In this document: positions 36,424 through 46,721 of the stretch, one piece after another
Numbering within the stretch: the first letter of the stretch is position 1
Layout of the letters: every line of letters starts with the position of its first letter
From: Brevipalpus yothersi
Taxonomy: Eukaryota > Arthropoda > Arachnida > Trombidiformes > Tenuipalpidae
Length of the DNA stretch: 64,000 bases
Direction of reading: 5' to 3'
Assembly: GCA_003956705.1 (NCBI GenBank)
Contig: QZCP01000556.1
Location: 310,001 to 374,000 of the forward strand
Program-made: the position numbers and the translations under genes
Notes under the pieces: model-generated
What the model was told of the DNA's origin: nothing
What the model saw: the letters and a program-made list of their open reading frames with translations, nothing else
Databases searched by the model: none

Positions 36424-37404
36424 CTATTTACATCTCCTCATATGCTTGAGGAAATTGCTACTCGTAGATGATTTATGGGAACATGCTCGACATCTGAATG
36501 TGAAAATGAAACGACTTATATGCAGTTGAACATTTTTCTTGCTAGTATGATTTCCTTGAGGATCCTTGCAATCAGTATGATATTTACATTTGTACATGTT
36601 TGATGGTTTGCGCTCCTCGATCAGATCATTCAGGATCAATTGTTGATCAGCTTTCGAAATACTACGACCCTGGCAGTACACTTGAAATGGTCGACCATTT
36701 GCATATTGCAAATTACAGTTATCAAGTTTCAAAGGGTGTTCCCCTTGATGATCCAATTCCACACCTTCAAAAAAAACAATAAAAAGGACACAAAAATTAA
36801 AATCAATGAAAAACTTATCACCAAGAATTGACCTAATGGTGATGATGAATTTTGAAATTGAAAAAAAACAAGAACATTTTTTACCATTATCTTCACGATT
36901 CACTTTTTTCATGGGAGTTTTAGCTGGACCAGAATTTTTGTCATGCATATTGTGTCCAGAATTTTCAACATTTCCAGTCAATTCCAAAGTTTCATCATCA
37001 GTCATTGGCTCATTTTGGGAATCTTTGGTCTCATTCAAATGGGCAGAGCTTTCACTTGGAGTATTGCTATCATTTGGATCAGTATTGTAGACTATTTTAA
37101 CGGCAGTTTTATCATCGGTTTCACTTTTTGATGATGAATGTTTTCTATTTTCGATACCAACTCTTCGTGGAGATATTGATGAGCTCGAATGATGATGAAA
37201 ATTTCGTGTACCACTACGAAAATTTTCCTGTGGAATATTTTCATTGTCAATCCCATCCTCACCATCGCCAGCAAATCGATCTGCAATCGGTCCAATAACC
37301 GTTTGGCAACCTTTTTCTTCAACTTTAACCACAGCTTGACATGCTTGCTCACAATTTTTGGGCACAGTTTGAGTAAATGCATCCACACCAATCACATAAG
37401 GCAT
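36424..37404 (-). CDS. protein with C-terminal C2HC-type zinc finger, unknown family
   Basis: The frame from the ATG at 37404 to 36424 is open throughout (326 residues). A good donor (GATAATG|GTAAAAA, 36884) and acceptor (TTTTTTTTGAAG, 36765) mark a 120-nt intron, a multiple of 3 without stops, so the spliced protein would be 286 residues and an intron-retained form 326. The intron's translation is Phe/Ile-rich and unlike the flanks, which favours splicing. The N-terminal part is acidic, Ser/Asn/His-rich and probably disordered. The C-terminus has CRAC...H..RRC (C-x2-C-x12-H-x3-C) and an earlier CKYHTDC, compatible with zinc binding. Upstream coding exons cannot be excluded. A nuclear or chromatin role is only a guess. 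Confidence 0.6.
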   Translation of the reverse strand: MPYVIGVDAFTQTVPKNCEQACQAVVKVEEKGCQTVIGPIADRFAGDGEDGIDNENIPQENFRSGTRNFHHHSSSSISPRRVGIENRKHSSSKSETDDKTAVKIVYNTDPNDSNTPSESSAHLNETKDSQNEPMTDDETLELTGNVENSGHNMHDKNSGPAKTPMKKVNREDNGKKCSCFFSISKFIITIRSILGDKFFIDFNFCVLFIVFFEGVELDHQGEHPLKLDNCNLQYANGRPFQVYCQGRSISKADQQLILNDLIEERKPSNMYKCKYHTDCKDPQGNHTSKKNVQLHISRFIFTFRCRACSHKSSTSSNFLKHMRRCK

Positions 37405-38757
37405 GATAACATGAATTATCTTTCTCTATGTACATCCACTCACATGTAAGGACAAAATATTGATGTCAACATCCAATGCACATTCACTTGGAATATGTAA
37501 TCAATCAAAATTGTGATTCAAACATCCAATCAAACTTTTGCAAAAAAGTTGCAAAAATAAAAAGGGCTAAAAAAGGCTCAAAAAAGTCTTTCCTAAAAAG
37601 CAACTATTTTTGCTGCTTTTTTGAAAAAAAATCGATCGAAGCGCCACCAAAATAGAGATGGAAAAAAAATGTTTTTTTTTCTTTTTTATTTTTACGAGGT
37701 TTTTTATCTCGACTGTTATACGAAGAATATTGGTGATGACCATTTTTTTAATGGTTCAATGACCGATGGTCAAGGGGTAAGCTCATTCTGTGGACATCTT
37801 TTCGATGGGTACAGAACGGATGATGAGAATTTGGAAAGTTTTGAGGAGGGAAAATTTTTTTCCGTAAATTTTTCTGTGCGTATTGGTGACGAAAATGGGA
37901 AAAAACGAGAATAAAATTGTTTTTCAAGCGGAAAAAAATTGTTATTTTGCCAGTTATTTTGTGGAATTTTTTTGGAGACAGGAAATTTTTCTAGTTGGTT
38001 TAATTTGTCTAGATGAAATCCTGTTCTGTTGTAGTTCACAGTGGAATGGACACATCGGGTTCAATGCAATAGGATTTTTATTCTCTTCCTTTTACCAAGG
38101 AAAAACGTTTTATTGCCAAGCACCTTTGATGTTGACTTGAAAATTATTTTCGACTCAGCAGGGTGTCATTTTTGATAATGATTTGAAGGTCCTTTTCTAG
38201 TTTCCCATGCACCGATGAAATAATATAATAGCCATCTGTATGCTATTGAATCGGATATTATTATTATTGCAGTCGTCAAAGATTTCCTCTTCGTTAGTTC
38301 CAAGTGATACTGAACGATTGATCGCATTTCATCGTCTTTTATTACTCAACATCATTGATATAAGATACCTTTCCTCCAATCAATCCACCACTTGGATCCC
38401 TAGACCATAGATTGTTAGTGGAAAACACCTGAGATGGTAAACTTGATGATGATTGGTGTTGGTGTCATGATTGATGGTAGAAATTTGCCCATATCAATGT
38501 CCTGCAGAGAAATAGAGCTTATCCAGATTAATTTTTCCTTGTTTTCAGTTTTTCACTAAACCTAACACCTTAAGTCATGGATTAAGTGGCTCAAACCAGG
38601 TCTCATCTGTGGTCAAGTTTTTTTCTTCTTCATCTTCTTCTCTCTCTCTCTCTTCAAAAGAAGAAGATCAATTCACTCTAATTACTTTTTCAAGTTAAAA
38701 GCTGCCTTGAAACCGGAACGTGACTCTCTTCTCTTTCTTTTCTCTCTCTCTTCCTTC

Positions 38758-38834
<77 letters not shown>

Positions 38835-39910
38835 ATCATTTTTCAGTCTCTCACTTATATAGTCGATTTCAAATAGAGAGAAACACACTCGTGATTAAAT
38901 AAGCTAATGAATTGATTTACCTCAATACATTTGAACTTGTCTCATTCTCTCTATCGATAATCAGCCAATCATTATGTACATGGCCAGTATGCAATCAAGT
39001 AATGAGTTCAAAGATTGACCGAGTTGAAAAATCTGTGATGTTGATGATCTGGATTTGTGTATCATGTTGATGTTGTTGTTGTTTATCCAGTCATTTCACT
39101 TGACAACACATATTATGTGATTTTGTGTATTGTGTGCATTTTTTCATTTCAATTGACTGTTTTTTTTTCTCTCTTTCAATTGAACCCCTTTTTCACACCA
39201 GAAGTTCCTGTGTGTGTGTGTGTGAACACTTGTTCTCTCATCAATTCGTTTTAATTGTTCTACTTTACACTTTCTTTCATCATCAAAAAATTTCATCATC
39301 CAATTCAAAGTTGTTGTTCGGTACACAGATATACCAGACACATGTGTGAGTGAATGATCAACATAAACATTTTGAATCCATCCATACACCACTATTCTTA
39401 TTATCATCAGGACATTATTTTTCTTACTCGTAGACATTCTCGCCACGATCGCATGTTCGTGGTGTGTTCAGATTGACTCAGACACACATTCGCAACTCTC
39501 TTCTCTCTCTCTCTCTCTACTTTGATCATCTCTCTTTGTCTCTTGGAGAGAAACCTCATCATCGTTCGCCAATCTGGATTCAGGTGATGATCATCATCAC
39601 AATCATTAATAACATGACAATGATTTGACAATGTTCATCGTGATCATCGGATTATTGCTAGTTAGAGATAAACACTGTACTTTGATTATTGTGTGAATAC
39701 TTTTTGTTGCCTCAACTTTCTCTCTCTCTCTTTCTATTCCTCTTTTTACCTGTTACTATTGATGTATCCGGCCTGATATCGGAAGAATAGTAACAAAAAC
39801 AATAATAATAACAATAATAATAATAGTGATAGAAGAAGTGGTATACAAAAAAAGAAACAGTGAAAAAAGTTCATATCATCACATATCATCACAACGTCCA
39901 TTACATCATA
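37405..39910. other. intergenic and sphingosine kinase 5' region
   Basis: About 2.5 kb separating divergent genes. No protein gene is recognised. A (TC)n tract spans 38762-38832, GT-rich sequence lies near 39209-39222, and AAT/TAA repeats lie at 39800-39830. A TTGTGTGAATACT...TTTGTTGCC block at about 39689-39712 is shared with the WDR47 5' region. Confidence 0.5.
38762..38832. repeat. (TC)n microsatellite
   Basis: About 35 uninterrupted TC units, among the longest fully sequenced tracts in the window. Confidence 0.95.
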
Positions 39911-41800
39911 ATGACAAAACTTTCATTATACCTACGTGATTTGACTAAATCTCAAATTATCAATGATCCAGATGATTTGAAGTGTGGACGAAAATTTTTA
40001 ATTCTCATCAATCCGTTCAGTGGATCCGGTAAAGCGCCGAAAATATTTAAAAATCAAATATGTCCAATGTTAGATAAAAGTGGATGTGATTATGATGTTA
40101 TAACAACATGTCGTCGTAATGGTGCCTTCGATTATGTTCTCGATTGTCCCAATCTGTATGATTGGGATGGTATTGTCGTGGTTTCGGGTGATGGATTGTT
40201 GTTTGAGGTGTTCAATGCTCTTATGAGTAGAGATGATTGGGAAAAAGCGATTAAAATACCTGTCGGTATTATACCTGGTGGCTCAGGAAATGGCCTCGCT
40301 GCGACCATTGAATGGTCTTCTGGGTAAGTTGAAAATATATTCATACATACATGTATTGTGTCACTCAATGTTGATGTTGTTTAATAACTAATCATGTCAA
40401 CATGAATGATCACAATAATAATAATACTGATATTGGTGGACCTTGATCGAATCCAAGAGTGAATTGAATTGAGTTTCTTTTTCTTCCTGTTCTTTTCTCG
40501 CCTGTATGTCACCTGTTGTGGTTGATGTTATTGGTGGATCGATTGATAGTAATGATAATGATGATTTTCTTCTCTTTTCTCTCTTTCTCTTCTCTACTTT
40601 CATCATACATGTATAAATCGAATTGAAGGATGAAAAATCTCCAAAATGTGGTCCTATCATGTACACTAAATTTGATCATAGGCGATCCACAGCCAATTGA
40701 TTTGGTCAAGATTACTCTTCCAGACAAGATTGTCTATTCATTTCTATCCATCGGATGGGGATTGATAGCGGATATTGACATCGAATCGGAAGGTTTAAGG
40801 TTTCTAGGCCAATCACGGTTCACTATATGGTCAATTTATCGAAGCTTAGGTAAGGCTTTTGCAAACATTCCTCTAATGTGCTCATATCAACATTTTTTTT
40901 TCTGTTGGAGACTGAAATTAGAACATCTTTTATATCCACTTTTTTCATCTCTCCTTCTCTTTTTTTCCTACTCTCCAAATCATATATAATTTTCATCATT
41001 TTTTCTCTCTCTCTCTTTGTCCTTCTCGTTCTGTTCATCAACATTTTTATTTCACCTCTTCCTCTTCTTCTTCTTCATCATCATGATCTTCCTCAGTTCC
41101 TAAAACTTACCGTGGAGTATTGAGTTATCTTCCTGTTGAATATCCTGATTCATCTGACACTCAAAAGGAACACGATTCAGGTTATGAGATTACTTGTGAT
41201 TTGGTTGTGCAATCTTATTCGAATGCTCAAGTAAACAGAGGTGACGAACCAAATGATCTATCACCTCTCGCTGGTACACCAGATACATGTACAAATCAGA
41301 GTTCATCATCAAGAGCAAGTGATTCAAGTTTGAAAGGATCATCGAGTGATTATCAATCATTGGACGATACCGTGAACGATGTGTGTAACAATAGATATCT
41401 CCAGTCAGAAACTGATATACCAAGAATGGATCAAAAAGTTCCATCATCATGGGTCCGTATTGAAGATGATTTTATCATGATACACTCGGCTAGTCAGACT
41501 CACTTATCAACTACTGTTCATTTTGTACCGGAATCAAAGTTAGCCGATGGCATCATTTGGCTAGTTTATTTAACGAGTAAAGTTTCCAAAAAGAATCTAT
41601 TACAATTCCTCGCCTCACTAGAACATGGTGGACACATTGATCTTCCATTTGTTAATATTGTGCCTGTGCGTGCATTCCGATTAGAACCTCTTGATGGGAG
41701 TGGTACTTTATCGATTGATGGTGAGGCGATGAAAGTTACGCCGTTTCAAGCGGAAATATTGCCTTCAATGGGTAGAATTTTTACCAAGACGACTTATTGA
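39911..41800 (+). CDS. Sphk: sphingosine kinase
   Basis: Exons 39911-40323, 40629-40849 and 41097-41800 give 445 residues, within the range of SPHK1/2. The diacylglycerol-kinase-type catalytic domain is complete: LILINPFSGSGKAPKIF (ATP-binding C1), VVVSGDGLLFEVFNAL with the catalytic Asp as D94 (C2), IPVGIIPGGSGNGLAATI (C3), SIGWGLIADIDIESEGLRFLG (C4) and VRAFRLEPL...IDGEAM (C5). It phosphorylates sphingosine to sphingosine-1-phosphate. Between C4 and C5 there is a Ser/Asp-rich insert of about 80 residues (SSSSRASDSSLKGSSSDY), as in many family members. There are no membrane segments. ATG 39911 is chosen because upstream in-frame sequence has no other ATG before a stop. AATAAA lies at 42052-42057. 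Confidence 0.94.
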
Positions 41801-42051
41801 ATTATGCATTAACTTATTCGCTTTACCCGCCTTACTTTTCCTCATCAATTCCAGCCACTTTCTTGGCCCATGAGTGGCAATATTAATCATGAGTCAAATT
41901 TGAGTCATGCTGATGGGCCCAGTATTCTTTTACAAATGTTATAGCCTAGATTATTCTATCAAGTTATTTTTGCTGTGAATGATGATAAGATTCACCCTTT
42001 TTCTCTACTCGAACACACACACACTCTCTCTCGTCTCATCGAAAATCGATG

Positions 42052-42057
42052 AATAAA
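42052..42057 (+). terminator. AATAAA polyadenylation signal, sphingosine kinase
   Basis: The hexamer lies 252 nt past the stop codon, in a GATGAATAAAG context followed by T-rich sequence. Confidence 0.65.
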
Positions 42058-43998
42058 GTAATTTTATTGTATTCAAATCATCACTACCCTTCTTTTTCTC
42101 TTTTCAAACTTTTCACTCTCTAATGAATCGTTGCTAAAATTGCAATGCTCATAGGTAACAATATCCAATTTTCTGGTCCTTTCTACAATTGTAATTGGAA
42201 TCTTGATGATGTATTGCGACAAATTCATGTAACTTTCATCAACTCAGCCTACCGGGCAGAATTTTGCTATGCTAGGGGATACGCCTCAAGACAAACCTAA
42301 GAAACAATTAGACTAATCTACTTTGATCTGATTTAGAGAGTTTGATGGATTGAGAATTCGAAAATATTTGCTTCTCGAAACTTTTCACCAAGTTGCTTGG
42401 AAACTATTGTCTTTCCATCCAGATGAATAGATAATTCTTTCGTTCCTGTCAATATCAGTGAATCGGTTGCTATTCAGCTTGAGTGACAGAGAGAGTTCCT
42501 CATCGTTCCAATGATTACCTTCGCCAAATTAAACTAATGTTTATAGCATCAATCAAATGATACCTTCACTCTTGTGTACTCAGTCAGAGGGAAAAATGGT
42601 ATGAAATACATAGAGAGGAAAATCATAGCTAAATTGCATCTGCAATTACTTTTGAAAGAAAATTCATTTCTCTAACGTAGGGAAAGAGCGAAACATCAAT
42701 TTTTTGCATGAAATTTAAATAAAAATCAGTGAAATAATCCATTACCGTTGCCCATTATTTTCGTAGTCTGAAACTAAATTGCTAGTAATTATTGTTCAAG
42801 GTTGTTGCACAGCTTTACATAATGAGCTATTTTTTCGTCTATTTTTTTGAGCAATTTTTGCAGAGAAAATTTGTTCCAATAATTCAGTTAGAAATTATAA
42901 TGTCCATGGTAATCGTTCGATTTGTTAGGTGTACAGATGATACTTGGATGTAGGTGTATACAACATCATGTATAAATCATGTATTCAAAGTCTTCAGCGT
43001 TCTCCAAGGCTGCAAGTCGAATGTAATTTCCGAGAGTTACATTTTGGAATGAGAGAAAATGATAATTATAACTACTGATATGCAAATTCTTGGAAGATTA
43101 TTTGACTATTCGCTTGTATGATGATTCAATTTTCTTGAATTCCTCAGCTCTTCTCAGGCTTCTCACATCACTAATTGATAAACTGGTAAAGTGCACTCAC
43201 CCAATCAGGCGAGAATAAACAATCGAATATAGTTTTATCAGGAGTGATTAAAAGTGTCAATTCATCATTTTCCAATGTAGGTATATAAATGGTGATCATC
43301 ATAATCAGAGGAGACAGAGTATGAGAGAGGAAAAAATCTCGCTATGAAATAAGAGTATTAACTCATCAACTGAAAGAAACTATTTCATAATCTTCAATTG
43401 CTCAAAAGATGTGGAATAAATTGCATTGAAGCCTTAGCAAGTACTGCTTGCATACTCGATTTTCCTTGATCATATACACCGATAAATGATGATTTATCTG
43501 GAATATTGCATTTTCGGAGAGGCTTCCGGTAACACATGAGATGATTTTCAATCATTTAAGATGATACACTGATATACATCGTGATCATCATGATACATGA
43601 GATCTATTTATACATGCATGCTCATGAATGAACAGTCTTTCATCGGATACAATACATGTTCTTATTCAGACTTGGATTAGAGAGAAAAAAAAATCATGAA
43701 AAATATGGACCAATTCATCAGATTTATTATCTGATTTTAATACAAGCGCACTCGCAACACTTAACCATGATATCAAGGAACTTCGTTCATGATCATCATT
43801 TCAGCTCAACACTAATCACGAGACGAGCAAATGGCGACCTCGATTGACGGTTGAGAACGAGTTTATCACCATCAACAAAACATCATGGTGATGTGCTTTT
43901 GGTATTTAAGTTATTTTATTTGATCAGTTTCTTTGTTCATGTTCATGTTATCTAATTATCTTGCCTCCATCTAATCATTCACATTTTCAGTCAAAGAG
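42058..43998. other. intergenic and BCAT 5' region
   Basis: About 1.9 kb with no recognised gene. TTTTCAGTCAAAGAG directly before the BCAT ATG can be read either as a splice acceptor of a 5' UTR intron or as a TCAGTC initiator. Confidence 0.45.
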
Positions 43999-45305
43999 AT
44001 GGGCTCAGAGGAAAGATTTCAAAATTCATTCAAGGTGAGAGAAAATTTTCTCTATTATCTGAAATTTCCTCTCCTGAATAATGAATAACACATAGCGAAA
44101 GTGTTTGGCGAAATCACCTTATGAAGCCTTATTATCTTTTTCTCTCTAATTAACTTCCTCTAATTACTGATCAATTTTTATTCTAAATAGTTTGAAAACT
44201 TGAAGATCACACATTGCCAGGAATCTCAGCGTAAAAGTAAGCCATCTGATGATGATTTGATAATCAGTAAACATTATACTGATCATATGCTACTGATAAA
44301 ATGGTATCAATCGAGTGGTTGGTCAGATCCTGAAATAATTCCATTTCAGAATCTATCGCTTCATCCAGCAGCTAAAGTTCTTCAATACGCAAATTCGGTG
44401 AGCTTAACAGTTGAACTCAAAAGATGAGGATTTGTCTTAAAATGACGCTCTCAGGATGGCCTTCAGAAATTGGAGGAATAGAAATCTATTCCCAAGTGGA
44501 GATGTTTTTTTCCATAGAATTTCTCAATTGTAGAGAAGAGCTCAACATTTAGTCTCAAATTTTGACCAATTGGATCACGTTTGGTTCCTACTTAGTTCTT
44601 CTTCCTTTCTTCTATCAACATTCTGGAGACTTTGAGAAGATTTCAAGCTCTTTTGGATATCAAATGAGATTATTTCTCTCATTATCCTATTAACACTCAT
44701 ACCTGTGAGAGACTAACTGATCTTCAGCAGCAAATAGTCGCTCGATAATTCGAGAAAATCCCTTGGATGAGTTCATAAGCACAGTAAAAAATCTAATGAA
44801 TTGAATATCACGTGATAGGGAGATAGAAAACGAAAGTTATGTCCCTAAGATCTTAACAGATATCAGCTGATTTGAATTAATTCGTCTAGATAGGCTTTTC
44901 CTTCGAGTTTATAGCTTTATCAGCTTGACAATTTTATCAGTTTTTTGGTTTACTCTATAATTCAAGCATTGATCGTAAAAACTTTACCCCTAGAATTTTA
45001 GAAGGAGAATTCTCGTCACCAGTGATAGGAATTGGTCAATTCATTACTGATAATTAGAATCTAGTAGAGTAGAGAGTAGTGGGTTTTTCTTCTCATGGAT
45101 TTCTAATGAGATTTTTGAAAGCACTCAAACTATGATACTAGAGTGAACTTTTGGGTGAGAAGTAAGCAGGAGGAATCATCATGAGAAGAGTACTTGAAAT
45201 CATGATATTATGACTTCTTCACCTTACTTGAGCTAAATTTTGATGAGAGAATTCGAAATAATAGCTCATCTTGATGAATCTCGAAAATTTTTTCTCCATT
45301 CAAAG

Positions 45306-45364
<59 letters not shown>

Positions 45365-46331
45365 AATTTTCTTGATAGTGTTTTGAAGGGTCAAAAGCAA
45401 TTCGTGGTTATGATGGTAAAGTTCGACTCTTTCGATTCGATCGTAACATGAAACGAATGTTGACCGCATGTGAACGATCTGCACTACCATCTTTTGACCC
45501 AAATGAATTGCACAAATGCATAAAAAAGCTGATTGAAATCGATATTGAGTGGGTTCCACGTAAAGAAATGAGCTATCTCTACATCAGACCAACAGCACTG
45601 GGAATCGATGCCAATATATCTCCAATACCTTCCACTGAAGCGCTTATAAGTGTCACATGTACACCGAGTGGTCCATATCTTGGAACCAAGCCTTTATCTC
45701 TTTATGCTGATCCTGTTAATGTTCGAGCCTGGCCTGGTGGAGTAGGTAATTACAAAGTAAGCACTAATTATGGACCCACTCTTTTGATTGAGAGAAAAGC
45801 TAAACAATTGGGCCACAACACTATCCTGTGGCTATACGGAGAAGAACAGTACATTACCGAAGCAGGAGTCACCAATGTTTTCGTTTATTTGATGAATAAG
45901 GAAGGTCAAAAAGAACTCATAACACCTCCATTGACTGATGGCTTGATTTTGCCTGGCATTACACGAGAATCTGTAATCGAAATAGCCCGAGAAATGGTAA
46001 GTACTCACCCTGAGTCATGATATTAGATTTTTACATGTATCTCATTCAAATTACGTTGTTCTAGAATCAATTTAAAGTGAACGAGAGAAATATTGGAATG
46101 CAAGAACTCATTGAAGCTTTGGAACAGAATCGTTTGATGGAAATGTTTGCCACAGGGAATGCAAGCCTTGTTTGTGCAATTGGAAATATTCACTACAAAG
46201 AAAAAGAATATCTCATTCCAACTGTTCAAAGTGCTGATCAAGTGTATATTAAACTTTTAAACTCTTTGGTCGATATACAGTATGGCCGATCGAGCTATCA
46301 TTCCGATTGGGTAGAAGAAGTTATACCTTGA
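43999..46331 (+). CDS. Bcat: branched-chain-amino-acid aminotransferase (fold type IV PLP enzyme)
   Basis: Exons 43999-44034, 44191-44397, 45379-45996 and 46065-46331 give 375 residues, the usual size for BCAT1/2. Family blocks include CFEGSKAIRGYDGKVRLF, EWVPRKEMSYLYIRPTALG, VRAWPGGVGNYKVSTNYGP with the PLP Schiff-base Lys at 207, LWLYGEEQYITEAGVTNVF and DGLILPGITRESVIEIA. The enzyme transaminates Leu, Ile and Val with 2-oxoglutarate. The N-terminus (MGSEERFQNSFK) lacks a mitochondrial presequence, so a cytosolic form is likely. The redox CxxC of mammalian BCAT is not conserved (NASLVC here). The first coding exon is only 36 nt. A TC microsatellite sits 18 nt before the exon 3 acceptor. AATAAA is at 46458-46463. 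Confidence 0.94.
45312..45360. repeat. (TC)n microsatellite in BCAT intron 2
   Basis: About 24 TC units ending 18 nt before the exon 3 acceptor AG (45378), so it forms most of the polypyrimidine tract. Confidence 0.95.
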
Positions 46332-46457
46332 AAGGCTAATAAAAATTCTCTAAGATGCCTACTTTGACCAATTAATGAAAATTAATGAAAATTTTCTGTT
46401 GAATAAGTTGACCACTGAACAACAATCGAGAATTAGCTGAGGTTCTGATTATTTTGA

Positions 46458-46463
46458 AATAAA
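46458..46463 (+). terminator. AATAAA polyadenylation signal, BCAT
   Basis: The hexamer lies 127 nt past the stop, followed by a T-run, and 134 nt before the 5S gene. Confidence 0.6.
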
Positions 46464-46596
46464 AACTTTTTTCTACTATATTATGATTGAAAATTTTCAC
46501 AGGCCACCAGAATTAGGATCATCGAAAAAATGTTGGTCAAGTGGCTAACTGATGAGCTTAATAGAAATCTAATGTAAATTTGAAACAGCATCTCAT

Positions 46597-46714
46597 GTCT
46601 ACGACCATACCACGTTGAGAACTCCAGATCCCGTCCGATCTCTGAAGATAAGCAACGTTGGGCCGGGTTAGTACTTGGGAGGGAGACCACTTGGGAACCC
46701 CCGGTGTTGTAGAC
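46597..46714 (+). rRNA. 5S ribosomal RNA gene
   Basis: The 118-nt sequence follows the eukaryotic 5S pattern from end to end: GTCTACGACCATACCACGTT at the 5' end, GATCCCGTCCGATCTCTGAA, an internal A-box/intermediate region AAGCAACGTTGGGCCGGG, GGTTAGTACTTGG, a C-box GGGAGACCACTTGGGAA, and the 3' end GTTGTAGAC. The 5' GTCTACGAC pairs with the 3' GTTGTAGAC over nine positions with one G-U, as expected for helix I of a functional copy. A TTTTT pol III terminator lies at 46717-46721. It is a single copy here, not part of a tandem array, 0.26 kb after BCAT on the same strand. Confidence 0.93.
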
Positions 46715-46716
46715 AC

Positions 46717-46721
46717 TTTTT
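46717..46721 (+). terminator. RNA polymerase III T-run terminator of 5S
   Basis: Five T residues start 3 nt past the predicted 3' end of the 5S rRNA. Confidence 0.8.

Noticed and set aside
39860..39910. Upstream start of sphingosine kinase at 39860
   Set aside because: That codon is GTG, not ATG; the first in-frame ATG is 39911, which also fits the family N-terminus.
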